A stretch of DNA of 64,000 nt from Brevibacillus_H ginsengisoli (GCF_050113715.1 NZ_JBNJQR010000006.1:62001-126000), one strand, 5' to 3'. Positions 26,400 to 34,420 are shown, counted from the first letter of the stretch. Notes: generated by a model from the letters alone, not told the origin. Numbers and translations are program-made.

Positions 26400-27188
26400 G
26401 TGGCTCGAGTAAACAATCGCGACAAAGCGAAGGAATTCGATAAATGGATCTCTTGGAAAGAAGAGGGAGACAAATCAGCAGAGCTTGAGTTGGTCGAGCA
26501 ATTCCTTCCTCTCGTCAACAAGGTAGCGAACCGATTAGCGATCGGATTGCCAAGCAATGTTGACCGTGACGATTTGATCAGCTTTGGACGATTTGGCCTT
26601 CTTGACGCACTTGCCAAGTTTGATCATACCCGTGGTTTACAATTCGAAACATACGCGATGTGGAGAATCCGCGGTGCCATGATCGATGGTCTGCGTGAAA
26701 GCGACTGGATCCCTCGAACCGTTCGAGATAAAGCAAAGAAAATAGAGGAGGCTTACACGACCCTCGAACAACGTTTGCTTCGTGTGCCTACGGATCAGGA
26801 AGTTAGTGAGTTTCTAGGAATTACCGAGAGAGAGCTGCAACAAGTTTTGTACGACACGTCCCTAGCTTCCATGATTTCAATTGATGAGGCTGTTGGTGAT
26901 GAAGATGAGCAGAAAACAGCTCGTCACTCTTACATCGTAGATGAACTAACCCCAAGTCCCGAACAGGTTGCGGAAACGAGCAGCCTAAAGGAAGTCTTGT
27001 CGGTTTCAATTGACAAACTTCCGGAGAAGGAACGCACAGTGGTTTCTCTCTTTTACTTTGAAGAGCTGACGCTGTCCGAAATAGCAGAAGTGATGAGCCT
27101 TTCTCCCTCGCGTATATCCCAACTTCACTCCAAAGCGGTTTTGCGGTTGCGTTCCGCACTGAGCCGCTGGAAAAGTCAATTGATATAG
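26400..27188 (+). CDS. sigD: RNA polymerase sigma factor SigD (FliA, sigma-28)
   Basis: SigD directs transcription of late flagellar, chemotaxis and autolysin genes and is held by the anti-sigma factor FlgM until the hook is complete. The 262-residue protein has region 2 with DRDDLISFGRFGLLDALAKF and YAMWRIRGAMIDGLRESDWI, region 3 and region 4 with ERTVVSLFYFEELTLSEIAE and a helix-turn-helix SLSPSRISQLHSKAVLRL. The start is GTG at 26400 behind a weak GGCTGGTGG site. Low initiation efficiency and far-downstream position may limit SigD level, a theme known in B. subtilis. Confidence 0.96.
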   Translation: MARVNNRDKAKEFDKWISWKEEGDKSAELELVEQFLPLVNKVANRLAIGLPSNVDRDDLISFGRFGLLDALAKFDHTRGLQFETYAMWRIRGAMIDGLRESDWIPRTVRDKAKKIEEAYTTLEQRLLRVPTDQEVSEFLGITERELQQVLYDTSLASMISIDEAVGDEDEQKTARHSYIVDELTPSPEQVAETSSLKEVLSVSIDKLPEKERTVVSLFYFEELTLSEIAEVMSLSPSRISQLHSKAVLRLRSALSRWKSQLI

Positions 27189-27221
27189 GAGTAGCTTCTA
27201 TGAATGATGGAGGTGACAAGT

Positions 27222-28628
27222 ATGAGTGACCAATCTGAACGATTTGAGCTGAAAATTTCCCAGGATAAGTTGAGCGCAGAACTTATCTTGAACCCCGAAT
27301 TAACTGAAGAATCGTTAAACTACGAAGATGTGAAACAGTTCTTGTTTCAGAATGCGATCGTTTACGGTATCGATGAGAATGTACTACGTGAGATTTGTGA
27401 AAAGCCCAAGAAATTTCTTGGAACACCGATCAAGATTGCGCAAGGAAAAGGGCCAATCGCCGGAGAAGCAGCACGGATAGAATATATTTTCAAATCACAA
27501 GTCCATGAAGGCATCAAGCCAAAAGAGTTGGATGATGGTCGCGTCGACTTCTACCAGGTAGTTGATATTGCCAATGTTAGCCGAGGACAATTAGTAGCGA
27601 AGAAAATTCCTGCTGGACGCGGGGAAGAAGGAACGTCCATTTTTGGACAGCCACTCCCGCCTACTCCAGGCAAAGATATAATGTTTAAAATGGGCAAGAA
27701 CGTTCTATTAGACCAGGACAAGCTGTTGCTCTACGCGGCAATCGATGGGCAAGTCAGTGTAGGTGAAGGCGACAAAATTAATGTATTTCCCGTCTATGAA
27801 GTCAAAGGGGACGTAGACTTTAGCGTAGGGAATATTGAATTTGTGGGTACCGTGGTCGTTCGAGGCAATGTTCCCAACGGTTTTCGGATTAAAGCGTCTG
27901 GGGATATTCGAATCCTTGGAAGTGTCGAGGGTGCTGAATTGGAAGCTGGTGGATCGGTTGAAATCAAGAACGGAATCGCTGCTCAGGATAAAGGACATGT
28001 CATTGCTGGCGTTGATGTGAAGACTTCCTATATCCAGAATGGTAATGTCAGAGCTTCTAATGATGTCATTGTTTCGCAAAGCATCATGTTTTCAACGATT
28101 CGAGCTGGACATAATGTTCTTTGCAATGGCACTAAAGGAATTATCATCGGCGGATCGATTCAAGCGGGTGAGAAGATTGTTGCCCGTGTCGTTGGTAACT
28201 CAAGTGCAACTCCTACGGTACTGGAAGTAGGTGTGAAACCTGAGCTTCGCAACGAACTTCTTGCCGTAACCAAGGAACTCAGCAATTTATATGATAATTT
28301 AAAGAAAACCGAGCAAGGGCTTGGTGTACTCGATCAGCTTCTTCAAACCGGTGTATCACTTAGCGCAGACAAGAAATTGCTACAAATCAAGATGGCCAAC
28401 ACCAAGATCATGCTTGAAAAAGAAGTGAAGAAACTCGAAACCCAAAGAAAAGAACTGGAAGTGCAGGTCGATCATGATGCTCATGCGGTTATTGACGTAT
28501 ATCAGGTGATGTATCCGGGGATCAAACTGGTTTTCGGCAAACTGATTCGATTTATTAAACAGGAGTTTCCACGGACGAGATTTCTTGTCGTTCAAGGTGA
28601 AATCACAACCTCACAGCTAGTGAGATAA
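27222..28628 (+). CDS. FapA/DUF342-family polymer-forming-like protein
   Basis: This 468-residue protein belongs to the FapA (DUF342) family. An N-terminal mixed domain (about 1-165) precedes a long beta-helix-like region (about 165-330) with repeated glycine-containing rungs such as GNIEFVGTVVVRGNVPNGF and GSVEGAELEAGGSVEIKN. A coiled coil follows (about 345-420). ATG 27222 follows GGAGGTGA; ATG 27204 and 27207 overlap that site. The gene often sits near motility or sigma genes in Firmicutes, but its molecular role is not defined. It is not part of the B. subtilis locus. Confidence 0.82.
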   Translation: MSDQSERFELKISQDKLSAELILNPELTEESLNYEDVKQFLFQNAIVYGIDENVLREICEKPKKFLGTPIKIAQGKGPIAGEAARIEYIFKSQVHEGIKPKELDDGRVDFYQVVDIANVSRGQLVAKKIPAGRGEEGTSIFGQPLPPTPGKDIMFKMGKNVLLDQDKLLLYAAIDGQVSVGEGDKINVFPVYEVKGDVDFSVGNIEFVGTVVVRGNVPNGFRIKASGDIRILGSVEGAELEAGGSVEIKNGIAAQDKGHVIAGVDVKTSYIQNGNVRASNDVIVSQSIMFSTIRAGHNVLCNGTKGIIIGGSIQAGEKIVARVVGNSSATPTVLEVGVKPELRNELLAVTKELSNLYDNLKKTEQGLGVLDQLLQTGVSLSADKKLLQIKMANTKIMLEKEVKKLETQRKELEVQVDHDAHAVIDVYQVMYPGIKLVFGKLIRFIKQEFPRTRFLVVQGEITTSQLVR

Positions 28629-28642
28629 GGAGATGATCGACG

Positions 28643-28975
28643 ATGAGCTTGAAGGCGCTTGAATTGCAAGTGGCTCTGCCCCGTACCCAGGACATCAGCC
28701 GTATTCAGGAACAACAGCAAAATCGTCATGCCCTTGAACAGCAGGTATTGATTGGAGACCGCAAGCAGTTTGATCAATTGACCAGACAGCGAGCAACGAA
28801 CGTTAACGAATCAACAGGTAGAAAGATTAAAGACGATCACGAAGAAAAAGAACATGGCCAAAATCATCAACAAGCTCAGTCTAATCAGCCGGACGAGAAA
28901 AAGAGCAAGACAAGTCATTCTACTATTCCGATGACTGATCCACTACGAGGTCATTATATTGACATCTCGTTGTAA
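28643..28975 (+). CDS. Small hydrophilic protein of unknown function
   Basis: The 110-residue product is highly hydrophilic and glutamine/lysine/histidine-rich between about residues 15 and 95, which suggests a disordered or coiled-coil segment. The two ends look ordered: MSLKALELQVALPRTQDISR at the N-terminus and PLRGHYIDISL at the C-terminus. It has an AAGGAGATGA site upstream and lies 14 bases after the FapA-like gene and 15 before the SwrB-like gene. I cannot assign a function. Similar small proteins with this tail occur, as I recall, downstream of sigD in related genera. Confidence 0.7.
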   Translation: MSLKALELQVALPRTQDISRIQEQQQNRHALEQQVLIGDRKQFDQLTRQRATNVNESTGRKIKDDHEEKEHGQNHQQAQSNQPDEKKSKTSHSTIPMTDPLRGHYIDISL

Positions 28976-28990
28976 GAAAAGGTGAAGAAG

Positions 28991-29509
28991 ATGGATCAAC
29001 CATTATACTTATTATTTGGTGCAGGGGCGATTATCGTCATCTCTGCGCTTTTTTTAAGGAAAAGAAACAATACATCAGATGAAAAGAATCCCGCTATACA
29101 TACGTCCTTTGATCGCAAGGAAATCGAGGGTACTCTGAAACGATTTGTTGCGCAAGTCCAGAAGGAAAACGATCAAGCTGTTACCACCATGGAGCGCAAT
29201 CATCAGAAAACCGCATCTGAAATACACCAACTAAACGAGCGAGTTCAGCACTTGGAGAACGAATTGAAACACATGCGAAGCTTAATTCATAGCCGCCAAG
29301 AAGTAGCGACAACGGAGGAAACCATAGCGGAGCCTGAAGCTGATTCACTATTTTTGAAGGAGCGGTTCAAGCGGGTATTTGAATTGAAACGGGAAGGGCT
29401 ATCAGCAGACGAGATCGCCAAAAGACTGGGAGCTGGGCGGGGAGAGATTGATTTGATTTTCTCGTTGGCGACGCCGGAACAAAGAGGGTCGATCCATGAT
29501 AAAGCGTAA
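28991..29509 (+). CDS. swrB: SwrB-like motility membrane protein
   Basis: The 172-residue protein has the SwrB layout: an N-terminal membrane helix (about residues 4-22), a charged coiled coil (about 45-105) and a C-terminal helix-turn-helix-like segment RVFELKREGLSADEIAKRLG followed by RGEIDLIFSL. In B. subtilis SwrB sits between sigD and rpsB and promotes activation of the FliF/FliG/FliP export machine. Position and architecture agree; sequence similarity is modest, so the symbol is probable. ATG 28991 is preferred over GTG 28982. It overlaps the next gene by 14 bases. Confidence 0.75.
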   Translation: MDQPLYLLFGAGAIIVISALFLRKRNNTSDEKNPAIHTSFDRKEIEGTLKRFVAQVQKENDQAVTTMERNHQKTASEIHQLNERVQHLENELKHMRSLIHSRQEVATTEETIAEPEADSLFLKERFKRVFELKREGLSADEIAKRLGAGRGEIDLIFSLATPEQRGSIHDKA

Positions 29510-30140
29510 TCTATTGATTGGTTTTGGAGTCGGACTCGTGTTTTCTGCTGGTTTCCTTAGCGTTTTTCCAATGGCTAGTCCAAGTATGGAACTTACCAAA
29601 GACCAGTTGGAGGCATATGCCAAAGCACAGAATTTCGTGTTGATGCCAAAAGATCAATTTGAAGAACTGAAGAAGGGAAAAGAAACAGGAAAACAGGCGC
29701 CAACCAATCCGAAAGCTCCTGTCAAACCTTCGCAACCAACGGCACCATCGCAAATGACACCTCCAGCTTCTGTCAGCCAACAAGGACAAGTGGTTCCACC
29801 TACACAGATTGCAGCACCATCGACAGCCGCAGCCTTGCCACCAAATGGGACAGCGCCTTCTGCCAATATGTCAGCACCTCAAGTGACGCCACCTAAGGCT
29901 ACAGAGGTTCCGACAACTCCTGTTGAGAATGTAACGGTTCGAATACCGTATAAGGCTACGGGAATCGATACAGCAAGGCTGTTGGTGGAAGCAGGACTGC
30001 TACCGAAGGACAACAACTTTGTCGCCGCCTTGAAGGGGCAAAACAAGCTGAATCGAATTCGTGTCGGTTCCTACCAAATTCCCAAAGGCACAAGTGCAGA
30101 TAAGATCATCCAGATTATTACCACCCCGCCTGCTCAGTAG
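29496..30140 (+). CDS. Membrane-anchored protein with MltG/YceG-like N-domain
   Basis: The 214-residue protein has one N-terminal membrane helix (about 5-25), a short helical region, a long alanine/proline/threonine-rich extracytoplasmic linker (about 65-145) and a C-terminal globular module of about 65 residues. This module, VRIPYKATGIDTARLLVEAG to GSYQIPKGTSADKIIQIIT, resembles the LysM-like first domain of the endolytic transglycosylase MltG/YceG, but the catalytic domain is missing. It may bind the cell wall rather than cut it; that is inference. It closes the flagellar operon: its stop lies in the loop of the terminator. Confidence 0.75.
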   Translation: MIKRNLLIGFGVGLVFSAGFLSVFPMASPSMELTKDQLEAYAKAQNFVLMPKDQFEELKKGKETGKQAPTNPKAPVKPSQPTAPSQMTPPASVSQQGQVVPPTQIAAPSTAAALPPNGTAPSANMSAPQVTPPKATEVPTTPVENVTVRIPYKATGIDTARLLVEAGLLPKDNNFVAALKGQNKLNRIRVGSYQIPKGTSADKIIQIITTPPAQ

Positions 30141-30154
30141 GCGGGATTTTTTTT
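30125..30154 (+). terminator. Intrinsic terminator of the flagellar operon
   Basis: CCCGCCT (30125-30131) pairs with AGGCGGG (30139-30145) around a 7-base loop, followed by A and eight Ts. The stop codon of the preceding gene is inside the loop. This separates the fla/che operon from rpsB. Confidence 0.92.
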
Positions 30155-30164
30155 ATCCTGTTTA

Positions 30165-30193
30165 TTGCAATTGAATGGTCTGTATGTTATATT
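30165..30193 (+). promoter_or_regulatory. Promoter of rpsB (sigma-A type)
   Basis: TTGCAA (30165-30170) and TATATT (30188-30193) are separated by 17 bases, with an extended TG one base before the -10 (30185-30186). It directly follows the flagellar terminator. The predicted leader to the rpsB start is about 118 bases and contains small hairpins such as CTACA/TGTAG at about 30240-30253, possibly part of S2-mediated control; no known leader motif is recognised with confidence. Confidence 0.8.
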
Positions 30194-30318
30194 GTTCTAC
30201 GGTGTTGAATTCACACGTTTTCCAATTCCAGCAACGGTGCTACAGACTTGTAGTTTTGCTCGGAAGATGCGGAATACGGAGGTCTACACAAAAACCAAAA
30301 CAGAGGAGGTGTGTTAAT

Positions 30319-31026
30319 ATGGCGGTAATCTCTATGAAACAGCTTCTCGAGGCTGGTGTTCACTTCGGTCACCAAACTCGTCGCTGGAATCCGAAAATGG
30401 ATCGCTATATTTTCACCGAACGTAACGGTATCTACATCATCGACTTGCAAAAAACAGTAAAAAAAGTGGATGAAGCTTACAACTACGTACGCGAAGTTGC
30501 TAACAACGGTGGCAAAATGTTGTTTGTTGGAACAAAAAAACAAGCACAAGAAGCTGTTAAAGAAGAAGCAGAACGTACAGGTCACTACTACATCAACCAA
30601 CGCTGGTTGGGTGGTACATTGACTAACTTCTCTACAATCCAAAAACGTACAGGTCGTTTGGCTCAATTGAACCGTATGGAACAAGATGGCACATTCGATG
30701 TACTTCCTAAAAAAGAAGTTATCATTCTCCGTAAAGAGAAAGATCGTTTGGAAAAATTCTTGGGCGGTATCGCGCAAATGACCGAACTTCCAGATGCATT
30801 GTTCATCATCGACCCTCGCAAAGAGCGCATTGCAGTAGCAGAAGCTCGTAAATTGGGTATCCCAATCGTTGCGATTGTAGATACTAACTGCGACCCAGAT
30901 GAAATCGACTATGTAATCCCTGGTAACGATGACGCGATTCGTGCCGTTAAATTGCTAACAGCTAAAATGGCTGACGCATTGGTTGAAGGAAACCAAGGCA
31001 CAGACCAAACAACAACCGCTGAGTAA
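30319..31026 (+). CDS. rpsB: 30S ribosomal protein S2
   Basis: S2 is a late-binding protein of the small subunit at the head-body junction. The ATG 30319 follows AGAGGAGGTG and gives the canonical start MAVISMKQLLEAGVHFGHQT; the frame extends upstream but lacks family sequence there. The core RWNPKMDRYIF, RWLGGTLTNF and IVAIVDTNCDPDEIDYVIPG is typical. Codon use is strongly biased (CGT, AAA, GAA), as for highly expressed genes, unlike the flagellar genes before it. Length 235 residues. Confidence 0.98.
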   Translation: MAVISMKQLLEAGVHFGHQTRRWNPKMDRYIFTERNGIYIIDLQKTVKKVDEAYNYVREVANNGGKMLFVGTKKQAQEAVKEEAERTGHYYINQRWLGGTLTNFSTIQKRTGRLAQLNRMEQDGTFDVLPKKEVIILRKEKDRLEKFLGGIAQMTELPDALFIIDPRKERIAVAEARKLGIPIVAIVDTNCDPDEIDYVIPGNDDAIRAVKLLTAKMADALVEGNQGTDQTTTAE

Positions 31027-31033
31027 AAGACAA

Positions 31034-31074
31034 GGGTGGACTGAGGGTTTCAGAAACCCTGTCCACTCTTTTTT
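31034..31074 (+). terminator. Intrinsic terminator after rpsB
   Basis: A two-part hairpin: GGGTGGAC (31034-31041) with GTCCACTC (31061-31068), and inside it AGGGTTT (31044-31050) with AAACCCT (31054-31060), followed by six Ts. It lies just after the rpsB stop, so tsf needs read-through or its own start signal. Confidence 0.9.
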
Positions 31075-31076
31075 GT

Positions 31077-31218
31077 CGATATAGAATTTATACAAATTCT
31101 TATCGATCCAAGGGGCCGGCTAAAAGCTCAACGTCCTGTTGAAACGCCGACAGTAGCACGTCCTGTACGTTACAACTAAGGCTCTACCGGCGTCCGAGGC
31201 TTGGTATCGCCAAGTTTT
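31077..31218 (+). promoter_or_regulatory. Structured rpsB-tsf intergenic region (possible tsf leader)
   Basis: The stretch holds an imperfect palindrome CGATA(T)AGAATTT/AAATTCTTATCG (31077-31105). A long-range pair ACGCCG (31144-31149) with CGGCGT (about 31188-31193) is reinforced by GTAG/CTAC. A 9-base direct repeat ACGTCCTGT occurs at 31131 and 31158. A short hairpin CTTGG/CCAAG (31200-31214) is followed by TTTT. I see no convincing -35/-10 pair. It could be a tsf leader with attenuation or an operator; both are inference. A good AAGGAGG site lies just before tsf. Confidence 0.5.
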
Positions 31219-31261
31219 CTATGAATCAATAGGAACTCAAAAACTAAGGAGGAACTCACTC

Positions 31262-32149
31262 ATGGCAATCAGTGCACAAGCTGTAAAAGAACTGCGTGAA
31301 AGAACAGGCGCAGGTATGATGGATTGTAAAAAAGCGTTGGAAGAAACAGCAGGCGATATGGAAAAAGCAATCGACCTTCTTCGTGAACGCGGAATCGCAA
31401 AAGCAGCGAAAAAATCCGGTCGTATCGCAGCTGAAGGTTTGACTGCAGTAGCTTTCTCTGGTAACGTAGGGGCAATCGTTGAAGTGAACTGTGAAACTGA
31501 CTTCGTTGCGAAAAACCCTGAGTTCCAAACCCTTGTGAAAGATATTGCAGAACACGTAGTAGCTGCACGTCCAGCTGATGTAGAAGCAGCTCTTGCGCTT
31601 CCTTTCAAAGGACAAGGTGAAGCTCTTTCCCAAGTAATCAGCGAGAAAATCGCGACAATCGGTGAAAACCTTTCTTTCCGTCGTTTCACAGTAATCGAGA
31701 AATCCGATGCAGGCGCATTTGGTGGCTACCTACATATGGGCGGAAAAATCGGTGTATTGGTTGCTCTTGAAGGAACTACAAATGAAGGTTTGGCTAAAGA
31801 CATTGCGATGCACGCTGCTGCAGCTAACCCACGTTTCGCTAACCGTGAAGAGGTTTCTGCTGACGAGATCGAACGTGAGCGCGAAGTATTGAAAAACCAA
31901 GCGCTTGCTGAAGGCAAACCAGCTAACATCGTTGAGAAAATGGTTGAAGGCCGTCTTTCCAAGTACTTCGAAGAATACGTTTTGGTTGAACAACCATTCG
32001 TTAAAGATCCAGACAAAAAAGTTTCTGCTTTGTTGAAAGAAGCAGGCGCAACTTTGAAAGCTTTCACTCGTTTCCAAGTAGGCGAAGGCATCGAGAAGAA
32101 ACAAGAAGACTTTGCTGCTGAAGTTATGGCACAAGTTAACAAACAATAA
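31262..32149 (+). CDS. tsf: Elongation factor Ts
   Basis: EF-Ts is the nucleotide exchange factor that regenerates EF-Tu-GTP. The N-terminal UBA-like domain MAISAQAVKELRERTGAGMM with DCKKALEE and the core motifs VNCETDFVAKN and DIAMHAAAANPRF are diagnostic. Length is 295 residues. Codon use is strongly biased like rpsB. It lies downstream of rpsB, as in nearly all bacteria, and has its own terminator. Confidence 0.98.
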   Translation: MAISAQAVKELRERTGAGMMDCKKALEETAGDMEKAIDLLRERGIAKAAKKSGRIAAEGLTAVAFSGNVGAIVEVNCETDFVAKNPEFQTLVKDIAEHVVAARPADVEAALALPFKGQGEALSQVISEKIATIGENLSFRRFTVIEKSDAGAFGGYLHMGGKIGVLVALEGTTNEGLAKDIAMHAAAANPRFANREEVSADEIEREREVLKNQALAEGKPANIVEKMVEGRLSKYFEEYVLVEQPFVKDPDKKVSALLKEAGATLKAFTRFQVGEGIEKKQEDFAAEVMAQVNKQ

Positions 32150-32185
32150 TTGAATTGGTTGAATTCCAATCATGCATTTTTAGGA

Positions 32186-32210
32186 GGGAACACAGTGTGT
32201 TCCCTTTTTT
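32186..32210 (+). terminator. Intrinsic terminator after tsf
   Basis: GGGAACAC (32186-32193) pairs perfectly with GTGTTCCC (32197-32204) around a 3-base loop, followed by six Ts. It separates tsf from pyrH. Confidence 0.92.
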
Positions 32211-32252
32211 AAGAAGTAAAGCATGGAGGAATCACCAGCTGAAGAGAGAATG

Positions 32253-32258
32253 TATACT
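32253..32258 (+). promoter_or_regulatory. Possible -10 element for pyrH
   Basis: TATACT at 32253-32258 lies between the tsf terminator and the pyrH ribosome site. No good -35 is found at 16-18 bases upstream, so this is a weak candidate. The strong terminator before it is the only reason to expect a promoter here. Confidence 0.25.
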
Positions 32259-32277
32259 AGATTGGAGGCACATCCAC

Positions 32278-33003
32278 ATGTCACTTCCTGCCTATAAGCG
32301 GATTGTGTTAAAGTTGAGTGGGGAAGCGCTTGCTGGAGAACTAGGGTATGGAATTGACCCGAAAATCATTTTCTCCATCGCGAACCAAATTAAAGAAATC
32401 GTCGAGTTTGGCGTACAAGTAGCTGTTGTTGTCGGTGGCGGAAATATCTGGCGCGGTCTTTCTGGAAGTTCCAAAGGAATGGATCGAGCTACAGCAGATT
32501 ACATGGGAATGCTCGCTACTGTTATGAATTCACTAGCCTTGCAGGATGGCTTGGAACAAGTGAATGTACCCACTCGAGTACAAACATCGATTGAAATGCG
32601 ACAAGTCGCTGAACCATACATACGTCGAAAAGCCATTCGTCACTTGGAGAAAAATCGCGTCGTCATTTTTGCGGCAGGTACAGGGAATCCCTATTTCTCC
32701 ACCGATACGACTGCTGCTCTGCGTGCTGCTGAGATTGAAGCGGAAGTAATTTTAATGGCGAAAAATAAAGTGGATGGTGTGTATACGGCCGATCCATCTA
32801 TTGATCCAAACGCTGTTAAATATGATGAGTTATCCTTCATGGATGTGCTCAATCAAGGATTAGGTGTTATGGACTCCACAGCATCAAGCTTGTGCATGGA
32901 CAATAACATTCAATTAATGGTCTTCTCGATCACAGAAGAAGGCAATATAATGAGAGCTGTTATGGGTGAAAAAATCGGAACAATCGTTAAGGGGGATGCC
33001 TAA
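32278..33003 (+). CDS. pyrH: UMP kinase
   Basis: PyrH phosphorylates UMP to UDP for nucleotide and cell-wall precursor synthesis. It is an amino-acid-kinase-fold protein: VLKLSGEALAGELGYGIDP at the N-terminus, VVGGGNIWRGLSG phosphate-binding loop, AAGTGNPYFSTDTTAALRAA near residue 135 and the MAKNKVDGVYTADP motif. The ATG 32278 has GGAGG 9 bases upstream; the frame extends further but not into family sequence. Length is 241 residues. It overlaps frr by one base (TAATG). Confidence 0.97.
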   Translation: MSLPAYKRIVLKLSGEALAGELGYGIDPKIIFSIANQIKEIVEFGVQVAVVVGGGNIWRGLSGSSKGMDRATADYMGMLATVMNSLALQDGLEQVNVPTRVQTSIEMRQVAEPYIRRKAIRHLEKNRVVIFAAGTGNPYFSTDTTAALRAAEIEAEVILMAKNKVDGVYTADPSIDPNAVKYDELSFMDVLNQGLGVMDSTASSLCMDNNIQLMVFSITEEGNIMRAVMGEKIGTIVKGDA

Positions 33004-33560
33004 TGCCACAGTCGATTTTAAAAGACATGGAAGAACGTATGTCAAAAACGATTCATACCTTAAAAAAAGATTTGGCAACCTTGCGTACAGGTCGCGCTAC
33101 TCCAGCTATATTGGATAAAGTCATGGTGGATTATTATGGTTCGCCGACACCAATTAGCCAATTGGCCAACATCAATGCTCCGGAACCTCGTCTTCTATTG
33201 ATCCAGCCTTGGGACAAATCAGCGCTTAAGGAAATCGATAAAGCGATCCAACAATCCGATATTGGTCTGACACCTTCTAATGATGGCCAAGTTATTCGTA
33301 TTGCGGTTCCACCACTTACTGAAGAACGACGCAAGGATCTTGTGAAGGTAGCGGGTAAAGATGGAGAAGAAACCAAAGTAGCGATCCGTAACATTCGTCG
33401 TGACGCGAATGATGATATTAAGAAGTTGGAAAAAGCGGGCACAATTTCTGAGGATGAGTCCCACCGTCACCAAGAAAGCATTCAAAAAACAACAGATAAA
33501 TTTATCGCTGAAGTGGATAAAGTAGTAAAAGATAAAGAAAAAGATATTTTGGAAGTATAA
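33003..33560 (+). CDS. frr: Ribosome recycling factor
   Basis: RRF releases ribosomes from mRNA after termination together with EF-G. The 185 residues show the family N-terminus with LATLRTGRATPAILDKVMVD and the C-terminal three-helix part containing RRKDLVKVAGKDGEETKVAI and RNIRRDAND. The start overlaps the pyrH stop. A hairpin separates it from uppS. Confidence 0.98.
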   Translation: MPQSILKDMEERMSKTIHTLKKDLATLRTGRATPAILDKVMVDYYGSPTPISQLANINAPEPRLLLIQPWDKSALKEIDKAIQQSDIGLTPSNDGQVIRIAVPPLTEERRKDLVKVAGKDGEETKVAIRNIRRDANDDIKKLEKAGTISEDESHRHQESIQKTTDKFIAEVDKVVKDKEKDILEV

Positions 33561-33573
33561 AAAATGAAGTAGA

Positions 33574-33618
33574 ACGTAAAAACTTCCCCCTCTTGTTTAA
33601 AAGGAGGGGGAGTTACGT
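33574..33618 (+). repeat. Hairpin between frr and uppS
   Basis: TCCCCCTC (33585-33592) pairs with GAGGGGGA (33604-33611); AAC/GTT and ACGT/ACGT (33574-33577 with 33615-33618) extend the stem past a bulged T. The 3' arm contains AAGGAGGGGG, a strong Shine-Dalgarno-like run held in the stem. There is no T-run afterwards, so it is not a normal terminator. It may tune expression of uppS relative to frr. Confidence 0.6.
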
Positions 33619-33646
33619 CTACATTTCTCTTTATGGGGGAAACCTT

Positions 33647-34420
33647 ATGCTAGAACGGATCAGTCAAATGTTGGCAAAAAAGGCCGACCGAAGAGATCAA
33701 ACACATGAACTGGACCCAAATGCAAATATACCGAAGCACATTGCGATCATTATGGATGGAAACGGAAGATGGGCCAAGATGCGTGGTTTACCTCGGATCG
33801 CTGGACATCGAGCGGGAATGAAAACCGTCAAAGAAATCGTCAAAGCAGCTGACGAGATTGGTGTACAGGTATTGACGATGTATGCTTTTTCTACGGAAAA
33901 TTGGAAACGACCTACTGATGAAGTGGATTTTTTGATGAAATTACCGCAGGAATTTTTGTCGACAGAATTGGATGAATTAATCGAACGCAACGTGAAGATT
34001 ACCCTAGTGGGAGCCAAAGAGGGTCTACCCAGCCATACCTTGCAGGCGATGGAACAAGCAGAAGAAAAGACCAAAAACAATACGGGGTTGCAGTTGAACT
34101 TCGCTATGAATTACGGTGGACGCACGGAAATCGTTAAGGCGGTTTCAGAGCTAACTCAGCTTGTCTTAGAAGGAAAATTATCAGCGGATGAGATTACCGA
34201 AGAAGCGATCTCTTCGCATTTGTATACACATGACACCCCAGATCCAGACTTACTTATTCGTACGAGTGGAGAAATCCGCTTGAGCAACTTCATGCTCTGG
34301 CAATTGGCCTACACTGAATTATGGTTCACAGACGTACTCTGGCCTGATTTTACTCACGAACATTTTTACCAAGCGATAGCTGAATTTCAAGGTAGAGCCC
34401 GTCGTTATGGAGCTGTATAA
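33647..34420 (+). CDS. uppS: Isoprenyl transferase (undecaprenyl diphosphate synthase)
   Basis: UppS makes C55 undecaprenyl diphosphate, the lipid carrier for cell-wall synthesis. The motifs HIAIIMDGNGRWAKMRGLPR, AFSTENWKRP and RTSGEIRLSNFMLWQ are complete. The start ATG 33647 has a modest TGGGGGA site; an in-frame TTG at 33593 next to the hairpin is rejected because residues before the ATG do not resemble the family. Length is 257 residues. It is followed by cdsA, dxr and rasP as in B. subtilis. Confidence 0.96.
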   Translation: MLERISQMLAKKADRRDQTHELDPNANIPKHIAIIMDGNGRWAKMRGLPRIAGHRAGMKTVKEIVKAADEIGVQVLTMYAFSTENWKRPTDEVDFLMKLPQEFLSTELDELIERNVKITLVGAKEGLPSHTLQAMEQAEEKTKNNTGLQLNFAMNYGGRTEIVKAVSELTQLVLEGKLSADEITEEAISSHLYTHDTPDPDLLIRTSGEIRLSNFMLWQLAYTELWFTDVLWPDFTHEHFYQAIAEFQGRARRYGAV

